Shown here: piece after piece, positions 17,101 through 23,028 of the stretch | Position numbering within the stretch: position 1 is the stretch's first letter | How the letters are laid out: each line of letters begins with the position of its first letter | Origin: Saccharofermentans sp. | GTDB taxonomy: Bacteria; Bacillota; Clostridia; Saccharofermentanales; Saccharofermentanaceae | Direction of reading: 5' to 3' | Length of the DNA: 64,000 nt | Assembly (NCBI GenBank): GCA_024692235.1 | Contig: JAILMW010000024.1 | Location: 62,001 to 126,000, forward strand | The notes under the pieces: generated by a model | Told to the model about the DNA's origin: nothing | What the model saw: only the letters and a program-made list of their open reading frames with translations | Databases searched by the model: none | Position numbers and translations under genes: made by a program

Positions 17101-18740
17101 GTAGTATCCGTGATTATCGCCTCACGGATAGAGTCGATAGGCGGGTTGGTGACCTGCGCGAACTTCTGCTTGAAATAATCAAACAAAGGAGGCTCTTCGT
17201 CAGATAACGGAGGTACGGGGATATCAACACCCATCGCAGCCGTAGGCTCACCGCCGTTAAGGCACATGGGGATGATCTCGTTATTAAGATTACCGTAGCT
17301 GTATCCGAAAGCTCTCTGAAGAGTATGAAGGTCTTCGCCCTTTACTCTTACGGGACGCTTATTCTTATTCTTAAGTTCCTTAAGTTCGACCATCATGTGA
17401 TCGAGCCACTCACCGTAAGGACGGCGGTGCATATATTCTGACTTGATCTCGTCATCCTCGATGATCCTCTGCTCCTTTGTATCTACAAGGAGCATCTTAC
17501 CGGGACGAAGCCTGTCCTTCTTAACAATGCTCGATGCGGGAATACCCTCGAGAGCACCGACCTCAGAAGAAAGGATAAGATATCCGTCATTCGTAATGTA
17601 GTATCTTGAAGGACGAAGTCCGTTACGGTCGAGTACGGCACCTATGAGGTCACCGTCTGTGAATATGATCGAAGCGGGGCCGTCCCAAGGCTCCATCATC
17701 GTCGCGTAGTACTGATAGAAAGCTCTCTTCTCGCGGCTCATGGTATCGATATGCTGCCAGGGCTCGGGGATCGTGATCATGACTGCAAGAGGAAGCGGTA
17801 CGCCTGCCATCATCATGAACTCCAATGTATTATCGAGCCTTGCGGAATCGGAGCCTGTTACATCCATCATCGGATAGATATCTTCATATCTTCCGTCGAA
17901 GTAAGAGCTCCTTAAGATATTCTCACGGGAGAGCATCTTATTCATATTACCTGTTATGGTATTGATCTCACCGTTATGTACCATCATGCGGTTAGGATGA
18001 GATCTCTGCCAGGAAGGATTGGTATTAGTAGAGAATCTGGAGTGAACGATACCTACTGCGGAAGTATACTCACCGCAGCTTAAGTCCTTATAGAAAGTAC
18101 GAAGCTGACCTACAAGAAACATACCCTTGTAGACGATCGTTCTACAGGAGCACGAGCATACATATGTATCGTCGTTCTCTTTCTCGAATACGCTCCTTGC
18201 AAAATAGAGCTTACGGTCGAACTCAAGATCGGTAGCACAATCAGAAGGGCGCTCGATAAATGCCTGCCAGATATTGGGACGGGACTTTAAGGCCTTGCTT
18301 CCGAGAACGGATCCGTCTACGGGAACCTCTCTCCAACCGAGGAAGTTAAGACCTTCCTTGGCGAGGACCTTCTCGAAGACCTTCTTGGCAGCGATAAGCT
18401 TATCTACGCTCTGAGGGAAGAAGAACATGGCTATACCGTAAGATCTCTTACCTCCGAGCTTGATATCGGACTTTTCACATACTTTTGAGAAGTATTCGTG
18501 TGATATCTGAAGGAGCACGCCGACACCGTCACCGGTCTTACCTTCAGCATCCTTACCTGCTCTATGCTCAAGAGTCTCTACGATCTTCAGTGCATCGTCT
18601 ACTACCTTGGAAGAAGGTGTACCGTCGATCCTTACGACTGCACCGATACCGCAGTTCTCATGCTCGTTCATGGGGTCATAAAGGCCATGACGAGGCATCG
18701 GGCTCTGAACCCTGTAGTTGTCCACCTTTTGATTAACCAT
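14160..18740 (-). CDS. gltB: Glutamate synthase (NADPH) large subunit
   Basis: About 1526 residues from the ATG at 18740, which has AAAAAGGAGAAG upstream; a longer open frame from 18806 has no such signal. The protein starts with a 29-residue propeptide, and Cys30 (in HENCGIGAV) is the expected N-terminal nucleophile of the glutaminase domain after processing. A central domain, the FMN-binding synthase domain (with KPGEGGHLPAGKV), the 3Fe-4S cysteines (CVMMRVCNLDTCPVG) and the C-terminal GXGXG beta-helix follow. First gene of gltB-gltD-carA-carB/dapF, with a promoter and a hairpin leader upstream. Confidence 0.97.
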   Translation of the reverse strand: MVNQKVDNYRVQSPMPRHGLYDPMNEHENCGIGAVVRIDGTPSSKVVDDALKIVETLEHRAGKDAEGKTGDGVGVLLQISHEYFSKVCEKSDIKLGGKRSYGIAMFFFPQSVDKLIAAKKVFEKVLAKEGLNFLGWREVPVDGSVLGSKALKSRPNIWQAFIERPSDCATDLEFDRKLYFARSVFEKENDDTYVCSCSCRTIVYKGMFLVGQLRTFYKDLSCGEYTSAVGIVHSRFSTNTNPSWQRSHPNRMMVHNGEINTITGNMNKMLSRENILRSSYFDGRYEDIYPMMDVTGSDSARLDNTLEFMMMAGVPLPLAVMITIPEPWQHIDTMSREKRAFYQYYATMMEPWDGPASIIFTDGDLIGAVLDRNGLRPSRYYITNDGYLILSSEVGALEGIPASSIVKKDRLRPGKMLLVDTKEQRIIEDDEIKSEYMHRRPYGEWLDHMMVELKELKNKNKRPVRVKGEDLHTLQRAFGYSYGNLNNEIIPMCLNGGEPTAAMGVDIPVPPLSDEEPPLFDYFKQKFAQVTNPPIDSIREAIITDTTVYLGTAGNILEDKEENCRVLKIQNPILTNLDLMKIRDSKLEGLKTADISMLYAKGTSLKDAIENLYNQADKAHEEGATILILTDRGIDETHLAIPSLLAVASLGTYLVRTRMNTAISIILESAEPCEVHHFATLLGFGASAINPYLALDTIHDLIDRDIIDKDFTQASEAYTNAVVSGIVKIAAKMGISTLQSYQGSKIFEAVGIGEEMMNEYFPDTVSRVGGIGLEHIEKRSNDLHKNAFDTYNVEYDSGLAVKGWHKSRSGKEKHLYDPETIHLLQLATRNGSYDMYKQFTSKIDSDDRQITLRSTLDFTYPEGAEIPLEEVESVESIVKRFKTGAMSYGSISQEAHECMAIAMNRIGGKSNSGEGGEDLERILTKGTDEDRCSAIKQVASGRFGVTSKYLTSADEIQIKMAQGAKPGEGGHLPAGKVYPWIAKTRHSTPGVSLISPPPHHDIYSIEDLAQLIYDLKNANKDARISVKLVSESGVGTIAAGVAKAGARVILISGYDGGTGAAPASSIHNAGLPWEIGLAETHRTLIENNLRSKVRIETDGKLLTGKDVVIAAMLGAEEFGFATAPLVTMGCVMMRVCNLDTCPVGVATQNPELRKKFSGKPEYVINFMTFVATQMREYMAKLGIRTVDELVGRSDLLKIKKNVGNSSRVDLSDIISDPYATRTDVKKHFEEADAYDFKLEETKDEKVLIPALSEAVANKTPKTIEITVSNLDRTLGTLLGAEITKKYYNTLDDDMFTVNCHGAGGQSFGAFIPKGLTLNLEGDANDYFGKGLSGGILSVCPPSDSILVPEENIIIGNVALFGATSGKAFINGLAGERFCVRNSGATVVVEGTGDHGCEYMTGGMAVVLGPVGKNFAAGMSGGIAYVLDTENDLYTKLNKSLVGFHRVESEEDKATLTSLIEEHVKRTGSPLGKKILEDIDGYIPKFKKVIPHDYKRMMESIAKHTAEGMSLDEAKIAAFHENTAAKA

Positions 18741-18773
18741 ATACCGCTTCTCCTTTTTTACCGCAAAAGAAAA

Positions 18774-18813
18774 GTGCTTATCGACAGCGGAGAGTATCCG
18801 CATCAATAAGCAC
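18774..18813 (-). terminator. Attenuator-like hairpin in the gltB leader
   Basis: On the transcript GTGCTTAT and ATAAGCAC (18806-18813 and 18774-18781) close a stem that contains a second GCGGA/TCCGC helix, followed directly by TTTTCTTTT. This is the form of an intrinsic terminator, yet it lies between the predicted gltB promoter and the gltB start. It could make gltB expression conditional on antitermination. No competing antiterminator was worked out. Confidence 0.55.
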
Positions 18814-18840
18814 CATTGCTTAAATTATTCAATTGCAATA

Positions 18841-18869
18841 TTTTTACTCTTTTTGAAGATAGTTGTCAA
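18841..18869 (-). promoter_or_regulatory. Promoter of the gltB operon
   Basis: On the minus strand a perfect -35 TTGACA (18864-18869) is separated by 17 bases from a -10 TAAAAA (18841-18846). Transcription would start near 18834, giving a leader of about 95 bases before the gltB ATG. It points away from the first toxin module, whose own conserved region starts only 6 bases from the -35. Confidence 0.65.
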
Positions 18870-18976
18870 GACGGCATTTATCAGAACATATTTTTGTTTT
18901 ATAATCTTATCGAGGCATTACCAGAAGCGGTAGGCGGTTGACCTCTATCCCCCTATTGGAGGAAGGAGGTGGTTAT

Positions 18977-19066
18977 ATGAGCGATTACGAGATGCTGAGC
19001 TTAGTTCTCATGATAGGCATGTTGATCGTATCGATAATAGCCCTTTGTTTTAAGAACAAAGATTAA
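18977..19066 (+). CDS. Small hydrophobic type I toxin-like peptide, copy 1 (29 residues)
   Basis: ATG at 18977 follows GGAAGGAGGTGG. The product starts MSDYEMLSL, has one hydrophobic helix (about residues 7-25, VLMIGMLIVSIIALCF) and ends KNKD. This is the pattern of the Firmicutes 'holin-like' membrane toxins of type I systems (Hol-Tox/TxpA-like): short acidic start, one transmembrane helix, charged end. Overexpression of such peptides depolarises the membrane. The CCTC at 18942-18945 and the C-run at 18950-18953 could pair with the ribosome binding site and mask it. Toxicity is inferred from family resemblance and context. Confidence 0.75.
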   Translation: MSDYEMLSLVLMIGMLIVSIIALCFKNKD

Positions 19067-19141
19067 GCCGCCCTTCGACCAAAAAGACGCGGCTTAAAAG
19101 CTTAACCTGAGGTCACCGCCTATCGGTAATGCCTCTTTTAT
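19055..19141 (-). ncRNA. Predicted antisense antitoxin RNA, copy 1
   Basis: A minus-strand promoter with TTGACT (19171-19176) and TAAAAT (19148-19153), spacing exactly 17, points into the toxin gene. Transcription would begin near 19141, cross the right inverted arm, and end at the hairpin TTAAGCCGC/GCGGCTTAA (19063-19097) followed by TAATCTTT. The RNA would be about 85 bases and overlap the toxin message 3-prime end. Its ends are estimates. Confidence 0.65.
19063..19097. terminator. Shared terminator hairpin of toxin module copy 1
   Basis: TTAAGCCGC pairs with GCGGCTTAA across a loop of 17 bases, starting inside the toxin stop codon. The T-rich tail is better on the minus strand, so it fits the antisense RNA best but may also end the toxin mRNA. 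Confidence 0.6.
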
Positions 19142-19147
19142 GTCTTG

Positions 19148-19176
19148 ATTTTACCATCAGGCAGATAGCCAGTCAA
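19148..19176 (-). promoter_or_regulatory. Antisense promoter of toxin module copy 1
   Basis: Minus strand TTGACT - 17 bases - TAAAAT. The same arrangement with TATAAT occurs in copy 2, although the intervening 17 bases differ, which argues that the hexamers and spacing are under selection. Confidence 0.7.
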
Positions 19177-19201
19177 CGGATCCGCCCATAGGAATAGCCT
19201 G

Positions 19202-19900
19202 TCACTTCTGCCCTACATAAGTAACAACATTAGTTGTCAGATGACTCACGATATCGTCTCTGGGAATATCATATTCCTGAGGTACTACCGTCTCCTTAAT
19301 GGCAGCCCAATACCCAAAGACTTCGGCAATGATCTCCTGCATCTTTGGAGTCGGGATATTCACTTCAAACTGAGGCTCAAGTTCTTCGCCCGTTGCATTA
19401 TCTTTCTCCTTCACTTCGGAATTCACGATAAGGCACACGATACCCTTATCCTTTATTCCGTCTCTTATCTCGAGGAGCTTATTTCTGAAAGCATCTTCAT
19501 CCTCTACATGCTCCAAAGCTGAAACCGCAAGGATCAGGTCGTAACTGTCCTTTGATATTGGATAGTGTTCGATAGTATCCACGAAACCGTTGATCTTATC
19601 TGCTACACCATACTCTCGCGCATTATCCATGAGCTTATCTATCGCGATATCCAGGATATCCACGCAATCAACGCAACAGTCCATCTCCTGAGCCGGGAAT
19701 ATGCTGTTCCTTCCTACTCCGCATCCTAAGTCAAGTATGCGCAGATCTTCTCTATGAGATATGAGAGGTACTATCTCACGAACTGTCTTTATCGGTTTAC
19801 GAAGCCAGCTGTCAGAACTATAGAGACTCTCGTCTGTATAGATCTTCGTATGAGATCTCTTCTCGCTTTCCCTTATCCTGTCTATCCGCGCATCAAACAT
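19202..19900 (-). CDS. Class I SAM-dependent methyltransferase
   Basis: 232 residues from the ATG at 19900 after GGGAGGGAAG; the longer frame to 19933 adds 11 residues with no site. Motif I is LRILDLGCGVGRNS, followed by an acidic CVDILD strand and motif DLILAVSALEHV. It resembles TehB/UbiG-type small-molecule methyltransferases; the substrate is not predictable. It sits alone between two directly repeated toxin modules and is read opposite to the toxin genes, which makes it possible cargo of the duplicated region. Confidence 0.85.
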   Translation of the reverse strand: MFDARIDRIRESEKRSHTKIYTDESLYSSDSWLRKPIKTVREIVPLISHREDLRILDLGCGVGRNSIFPAQEMDCCVDCVDILDIAIDKLMDNAREYGVADKINGFVDTIEHYPISKDSYDLILAVSALEHVEDEDAFRNKLLEIRDGIKDKGIVCLIVNSEVKEKDNATGEELEPQFEVNIPTPKMQEIIAEVFGYWAAIKETVVPQEYDIPRDDIVSHLTTNVVTYVGQK

Positions 19901-20075
19901 ATCTTCCCTCCCACTGTGTTTCAATTCTAACACAGCTTTTTAGATAGCCGGCGCCATAAGGGAAAGATATCACCATTTACCAGAACATTTTTTGTTTAAT
20001 AATACTATTCGAGGCATTACCAGAAGCGGTAGGCGGTTGACCTCTATCCCCCTGTTGGAGGAAGGAGGTGGTTAT

Positions 20076-20165
20076 ATGAGCGATTATGAAATGCTGAGCT
20101 TAGTTCTCATGAGAGGCATGTTAGTCGTATCGATAATAGCCCTTTGTTTTAAGAACAAAGACTAA
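20076..20165 (+). CDS. Small hydrophobic type I toxin-like peptide, copy 2 (29 residues)
   Basis: Same start (MSDYEMLSL), ribosome binding site and length as copy 1. It differs at two residues: Ile13 becomes Arg and Ile17 becomes Val. Arg13 lies inside the predicted membrane helix, so this copy may be weakened or inactive, or may use the charge. All DNA changes in the first six codons are synonymous, which suggests the protein sequence has been conserved. Confidence 0.72.
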   Translation: MSDYEMLSLVLMRGMLVVSIIALCFKNKD

Positions 20166-20244
20166 ACCGCCCGTAGCCTGAAGAACTTGGGCGGTCTATA
20201 ACTTAAGTTCAGAGGTCACCGTCTATCGGTAATGCCTCATTTGT
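20158..20244 (-). ncRNA. Predicted antisense antitoxin RNA, copy 2
   Basis: A minus-strand promoter TTGACT (20274-20279) - 17 bases - TATAAT (20251-20256) is close to consensus. The RNA would start near 20244, cross the right arm and end at the ACCGCCC/GGGCGGT hairpin (20166-20195) with TTTAGTCTTT after it. The body differs in sequence from the copy 1 RNA, which could make each antitoxin specific to its own message. Ends are estimates. Confidence 0.65.
20166..20195. terminator. Shared terminator hairpin of toxin module copy 2
   Basis: ACCGCCC pairs with GGGCGGT across a 16-base loop, one base after the toxin stop codon. The position matches the copy 1 hairpin although the sequence does not. 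Confidence 0.6.
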
Positions 20245-20250
20245 ATTTAG

Positions 20251-20279
20251 ATTATACGCTCAGCCTTTTGGGCAGTCAA
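20251..20279 (-). promoter_or_regulatory. Antisense promoter of toxin module copy 2
   Basis: Minus strand TTGACT - 17 bases - TATAAT, near-consensus. It is visibly stronger than the toxin promoter of the same copy, as expected when antitoxin RNA must be in excess. Confidence 0.72.
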
Positions 20280-20294
20280 CGCACCCTGTCTGTC

Positions 20295-20585
20295 TTATAC
20301 CTCGTATTTCTCGATAGTCGTTTCTTCGACAAACTCTGACTTGAGTTCACCAAGCCTTAAGAAATGAGGCTGCTTCTTATGAAATTCGACAGCATCCGCA
20401 TCCTTCCATTTCTCAAGAAGGAACAACACATCAGGAGCGCTCGTACTAAAGAAATATTCGTAACAGATATTGCCTTCTTCATTACGGCTTCCCAAGTCGA
20501 TACCTTCTGCCTTGATCTTATCCAGGAATGCTTCTCTCATACCGTTCTCACATCTGTATGTAACATTTAGTACTATCACCTTCAT
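20295..20585 (-). CDS. Antibiotic biosynthesis monooxygenase (ABM) domain protein, YgiN-like
   Basis: 96 residues from the ATG at 20585, which follows AAGGGGGAC; a longer frame to 20630 lacks a site. The single ferredoxin-like ABM domain shows VLNVTYRCENGMREAFLDKI at the start, CYEYFFSTSAPDVLFLLEKW in the middle and a histidine-containing FHKKQPHF. Such proteins are small dimers that oxidise quinols or other aromatics without cofactors, or are merely of that fold. The substrate is unknown. It lies downstream of the CPBP gene on the same strand. Confidence 0.8.
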   Translation of the reverse strand: MKVIVLNVTYRCENGMREAFLDKIKAEGIDLGSRNEEGNICYEYFFSTSAPDVLFLLEKWKDADAVEFHKKQPHFLRLGELKSEFVEETTIEKYEV

Positions 20586-20642
20586 GTCCCCCTTACTGTT
20601 ATTAATGTACATTAAACGGCATATAAACAAAACTGTAAAGAA

Positions 20643-21506
20643 TTACGCTTCTGTCCTTTCAAACTCTATATCCTGCTTATGGGCATTTTTCCTTCTGACA
20701 AATACCATTACGGCGGCAAACGAAGTAAGCTCTCCTATAAGGACCCTCATGATCTGCATCTCATCTACACCCGTATCCGTAACAACATGAAGAAGGTTCG
20801 TTACTACGCAGTTATTAAAGAAGTGATCCGCAAGACCGATCCAGACGGCGCCGGAGTGTTCGTAGAGAAGACCCCACTTGATGCCCATGAGTGCTGAAAG
20901 AACTACATATCCGATGCTCATTACCGCAAATACCGGAATCGTCATCTCTCCGTCTGCTACACTCCTTAAAGGAGTTACAAGATGCCAGATACCGAAGAGT
21001 AGAGCCGCGATAAAAAGTGCCGTCTTTACAGAGAATCTCTCCTTAAGATATGTAATATAAAAACCTCTGAAAAGACCTTCCTCCACCCATACGTTAATGA
21101 CGTTAAAGCCGATGCACATAAGAACAAATCCTATGCCGGTCTGCTTAACGACATTGCCGGTAAGTGAGAAACCCGTCACAAAGAATTCCATATGACCGGG
21201 ATTGCCCTGAAGAGCAAGGATCATAAATTCCACTATAAATCCCAATGTATAGAAAAGTGCGCATATGCCGAAGCCTTTAAGGCAATCCTTAAGAATCTTT
21301 TCTCTCTTAAATCCGATATCGCGCCATGTCTTATGAAGTACTTTAAGAAGTACAAAGAGCACTGCTATACCGAATACCTTGTTGATAAAGCATTCCGCGA
21401 AGATCGTCTCATCCGTCCTTATGAAGAATACTTCAAGACTATGTACCAGGAGGCAGAGGATAAATATCCCGATAGAATTCAAAAGATGGTTTTTGTCATT
21501 TCTCAT
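20643..21506 (-). CDS. CPBP-family intramembrane metalloprotease
   Basis: 287 residues with about eight hydrophobic helices. The motif VEEGLFRGFY carries the paired glutamates and arginine of the CPBP (CAAX/Abi) family, followed by FGIWHL and DHFFNN histidine motifs. Family members process membrane substrates or give immunity to bacteriocins. It has an AAGGGAG site before its ATG and is divergent from an XRE regulator gene whose operon holds a second CPBP protein. Confidence 0.88.
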   Translation of the reverse strand: MRNDKNHLLNSIGIFILCLLVHSLEVFFIRTDETIFAECFINKVFGIAVLFVLLKVLHKTWRDIGFKREKILKDCLKGFGICALFYTLGFIVEFMILALQGNPGHMEFFVTGFSLTGNVVKQTGIGFVLMCIGFNVINVWVEEGLFRGFYITYLKERFSVKTALFIAALLFGIWHLVTPLRSVADGEMTIPVFAVMSIGYVVLSALMGIKWGLLYEHSGAVWIGLADHFFNNCVVTNLLHVVTDTGVDEMQIMRVLIGELTSFAAVMVFVRRKNAHKQDIEFERTEA

Positions 21507-21648
21507 AACTATTACTCCCTTACGTTTGTGACTTAACTATAATCGAAAGGCTCTCTTATAGCTTTAAGCATTCGTTGTGTGAACCTTAATCTCAGCTTAA
21601 TTACCGTTAAGCATTAATCTCTCAAATCCCTTAAAACCCTTGAAAACA

Positions 21649-21678
21649 TTGAACTCTATGAATCATAGATTGTAATAT
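21649..21678 (+). promoter_or_regulatory. Promoter with internal palindrome upstream of the XRE regulator
   Basis: TTGAAC (21649-21654) and TAATAT (21673-21678) are 18 bases apart. Between them is the 13-base palindrome CTATGA-A-TCATAG (21656-21668). A dyad in the promoter spacer is a classic place for an autorepressor, and the next gene encodes an XRE helix-turn-helix protein. Confidence 0.5.
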
Positions 21679-21730
21679 GGGGTGAGATTTGTATACTGAG
21701 AACAACAGACAACAACAAGGAGAACGTCAG

Positions 21731-22282
21731 ATGGACACTAAGGGATTCGGTGCTTTTATAGCTCAGGAGCGCAAGGCTCTGGGGATGACCCAGAAGGAAC
21801 TCGCAGATAAGCTCATGGTCACGGACAAGGCCATAAGCCGATGGGAGAACGGTCACGGCTATCCTGATATAGAGACACTCGAAGACTTGTCCGATGCTTT
21901 GGGATTATCTCTTCTTGAGCTCATGCACAGCAGGAGACATGAAGATGTATCCGTTTCCCTTGAAGAAGCCAGCAGGACCATATCCGATACAATAAAGATC
22001 AATATCGATGACAGGAAGAAGGAACGCAAGATAACAGCGCTGATCTTCGTTTCTTCGATGGTAGTTATGCTTCTGATATCGATCTTCAAGGAGATCGATC
22101 CTGTCATATGGATAGCAGAAGCCTTAGGGGTGATCTATCTCATTGCTTCGATCTTTATGTTCGTCGACTCGAAGAAGAACAGGAATGCAAGGCATATGCT
22201 GATCGGCATACTTCTTGCCATGATACCGCTATTCATACTGCTCCTGCTCCTTACAACGTCTGTAGCAATTACAACTAACTGA
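21731..22282 (+). CDS. XRE-family regulator with C-terminal membrane helices
   Basis: 183 residues from the ATG at 21731, which follows AAGGAGAACG. Residues about 6-62 are a Cro/C1-type helix-turn-helix (QKELADKLMVTDKAISRWENG). The rest has a charged linker and three hydrophobic segments (about 100-117, 122-140, 150-172). Membrane-tethered XRE regulators of this form are common in Clostridia. It is followed after 20 bases by a CPBP protease gene, so the pair may form a stress or bacteriocin-immunity unit. Confidence 0.88.
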   Translation: MDTKGFGAFIAQERKALGMTQKELADKLMVTDKAISRWENGHGYPDIETLEDLSDALGLSLLELMHSRRHEDVSVSLEEASRTISDTIKINIDDRKKERKITALIFVSSMVVMLLISIFKEIDPVIWIAEALGVIYLIASIFMFVDSKKNRNARHMLIGILLAMIPLFILLLLLTTSVAITTN

Positions 22283-22302
22283 TCTCCAAGGAGGAATCTA
22301 AT

Positions 22303-22962
22303 ATGTCAGACAAAGAAACTGCCTTTATAGGCGGCAAGTTAAAGCACGTCATTTTTCTTGCGATCTACGTGGTATTCATCCTGATCTTACCCAAGATCGT
22401 ACACCTTCAATTATTTCAGATAATAATGTACATTCTTCTGGGAATAGCAGGTCTTATCATCAGTAAGGATGATCTTAAGAAGGCGGGCTCCATGTGGAAG
22501 GCTCACCCGATAAAGAACGTCCTTATCATAGTCGGAATGCTCATACTGACCGTGATAATAGACAATATCTTTATCATCCCCTACGGACTTCTTTATGCAG
22601 AACAAGCTTCTTCCATAAACGAGAGCAATATCGCCGCTGCTTCTCAGGCGATCAATCCCGTATTGATGATCATATCCTTGGGAATATTGGGTCCGATAGT
22701 AGAAGAAACCGTATTCAGGCATATCCTCGTATCCAAGGCAAGCAAGGTATTCCCCAAGGCTCTTATGGTCATACTCGCATCTGTGGCTTTTGCCACGATA
22801 CATATGCATGCATTTACCCTGATGGAATTCCTATTCGTTCTCCCCCACTTCGGCACTGCGCTTCTGTGGTCCGTACTGCTCCTAAAGCAAAAGAACATCA
22901 CATCGGTCTATGCCTTGCATATACTTAACAATCTCCCGACGTTTCTCATGATGCTCCTATGA
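22303..22962 (+). CDS. CPBP-family intramembrane metalloprotease
   Basis: 219 residues, strongly hydrophobic. The motif GPIVEETVFRHIL holds the family's EExxxR, and later TIHMHAF and HILNNLP supply the histidine/asparagine motifs. Ribosome binding site CAAGGAGGAA. Second gene of the XRE-CPBP pair; likely function is proteolysis of a membrane substrate or self-immunity. Ends before a strong bidirectional terminator. Confidence 0.88.
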   Translation: MSDKETAFIGGKLKHVIFLAIYVVFILILPKIVHLQLFQIIMYILLGIAGLIISKDDLKKAGSMWKAHPIKNVLIIVGMLILTVIIDNIFIIPYGLLYAEQASSINESNIAAASQAINPVLMIISLGILGPIVEETVFRHILVSKASKVFPKALMVILASVAFATIHMHAFTLMEFLFVLPHFGTALLWSVLLLKQKNITSVYALHILNNLPTFLMMLL

Positions 22963-22967
22963 CCATA

Positions 22968-22999
22968 AAGGCTCCGTACTCATGTGGGTACGGAGCCTT
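22968..22999. terminator. Bidirectional terminator between CPBP and serpin genes
   Basis: AAGGCTCCGTAC pairs with GTACGGAGCCTT around a short loop, with T/C-rich flanks, between two convergent genes. Confidence 0.85.
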
Positions 23000-23028
23000 C
23001 CTTCTATATCTTCCCTTATGGTCATATA

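Larger units (their letters stand above)
18875..19176. repeat. Toxin-antitoxin-like module, copy 1 (about 300 bp repeat unit)
   Basis: This segment is repeated at 19974-20279. Order on the plus strand: shared promoter region with -10 TATAAT at 18900-18905; a left arm GAGGCATTACC...GACCTC (18912-18945); a strong ribosome binding site; a 29-codon gene; a hairpin; a right arm (18912-type sequence inverted, 19109-19135); and a minus-strand promoter. The two arms are related by inversion, so both converging RNAs would start with nearly the same 5-prime sequence. The repeat resembles a small terminal-inverted-repeat element but carries no transposase. Confidence 0.75.
19974..20279. repeat. Toxin-antitoxin-like module, copy 2 (about 300 bp repeat unit)
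   Basis: Second copy in the same orientation as 18875-19176. The promoter-proximal part, left arm (20011-20044), ribosome binding site and gene are nearly identical. The segment after the stop codon (about 20166-20211) differs strongly in sequence but keeps a hairpin. The right arm is 20212-20238. The -10 of the toxin promoter is degraded to AATAAT (19998-20003). Confidence 0.75.

Noticed and set aside
18741..18806. N-terminal extension of gltB to 18806
   Set aside because: The extra 22 residues are encoded by the hairpin leader; AAAAAGGAGAAG is placed for the ATG at 18740, and the catalytic Cys then falls after a propeptide of normal length.
18875..20279. A composite transposon or MITE pair formed by the repeated 0.3 kb units
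   Set aside because: The units have inverted arms, but no transposase and no clear target-site duplication was seen; convergent promoters, ribosome binding sites and the conserved peptide explain the structure better as toxin modules. A mobile origin cannot be excluded.
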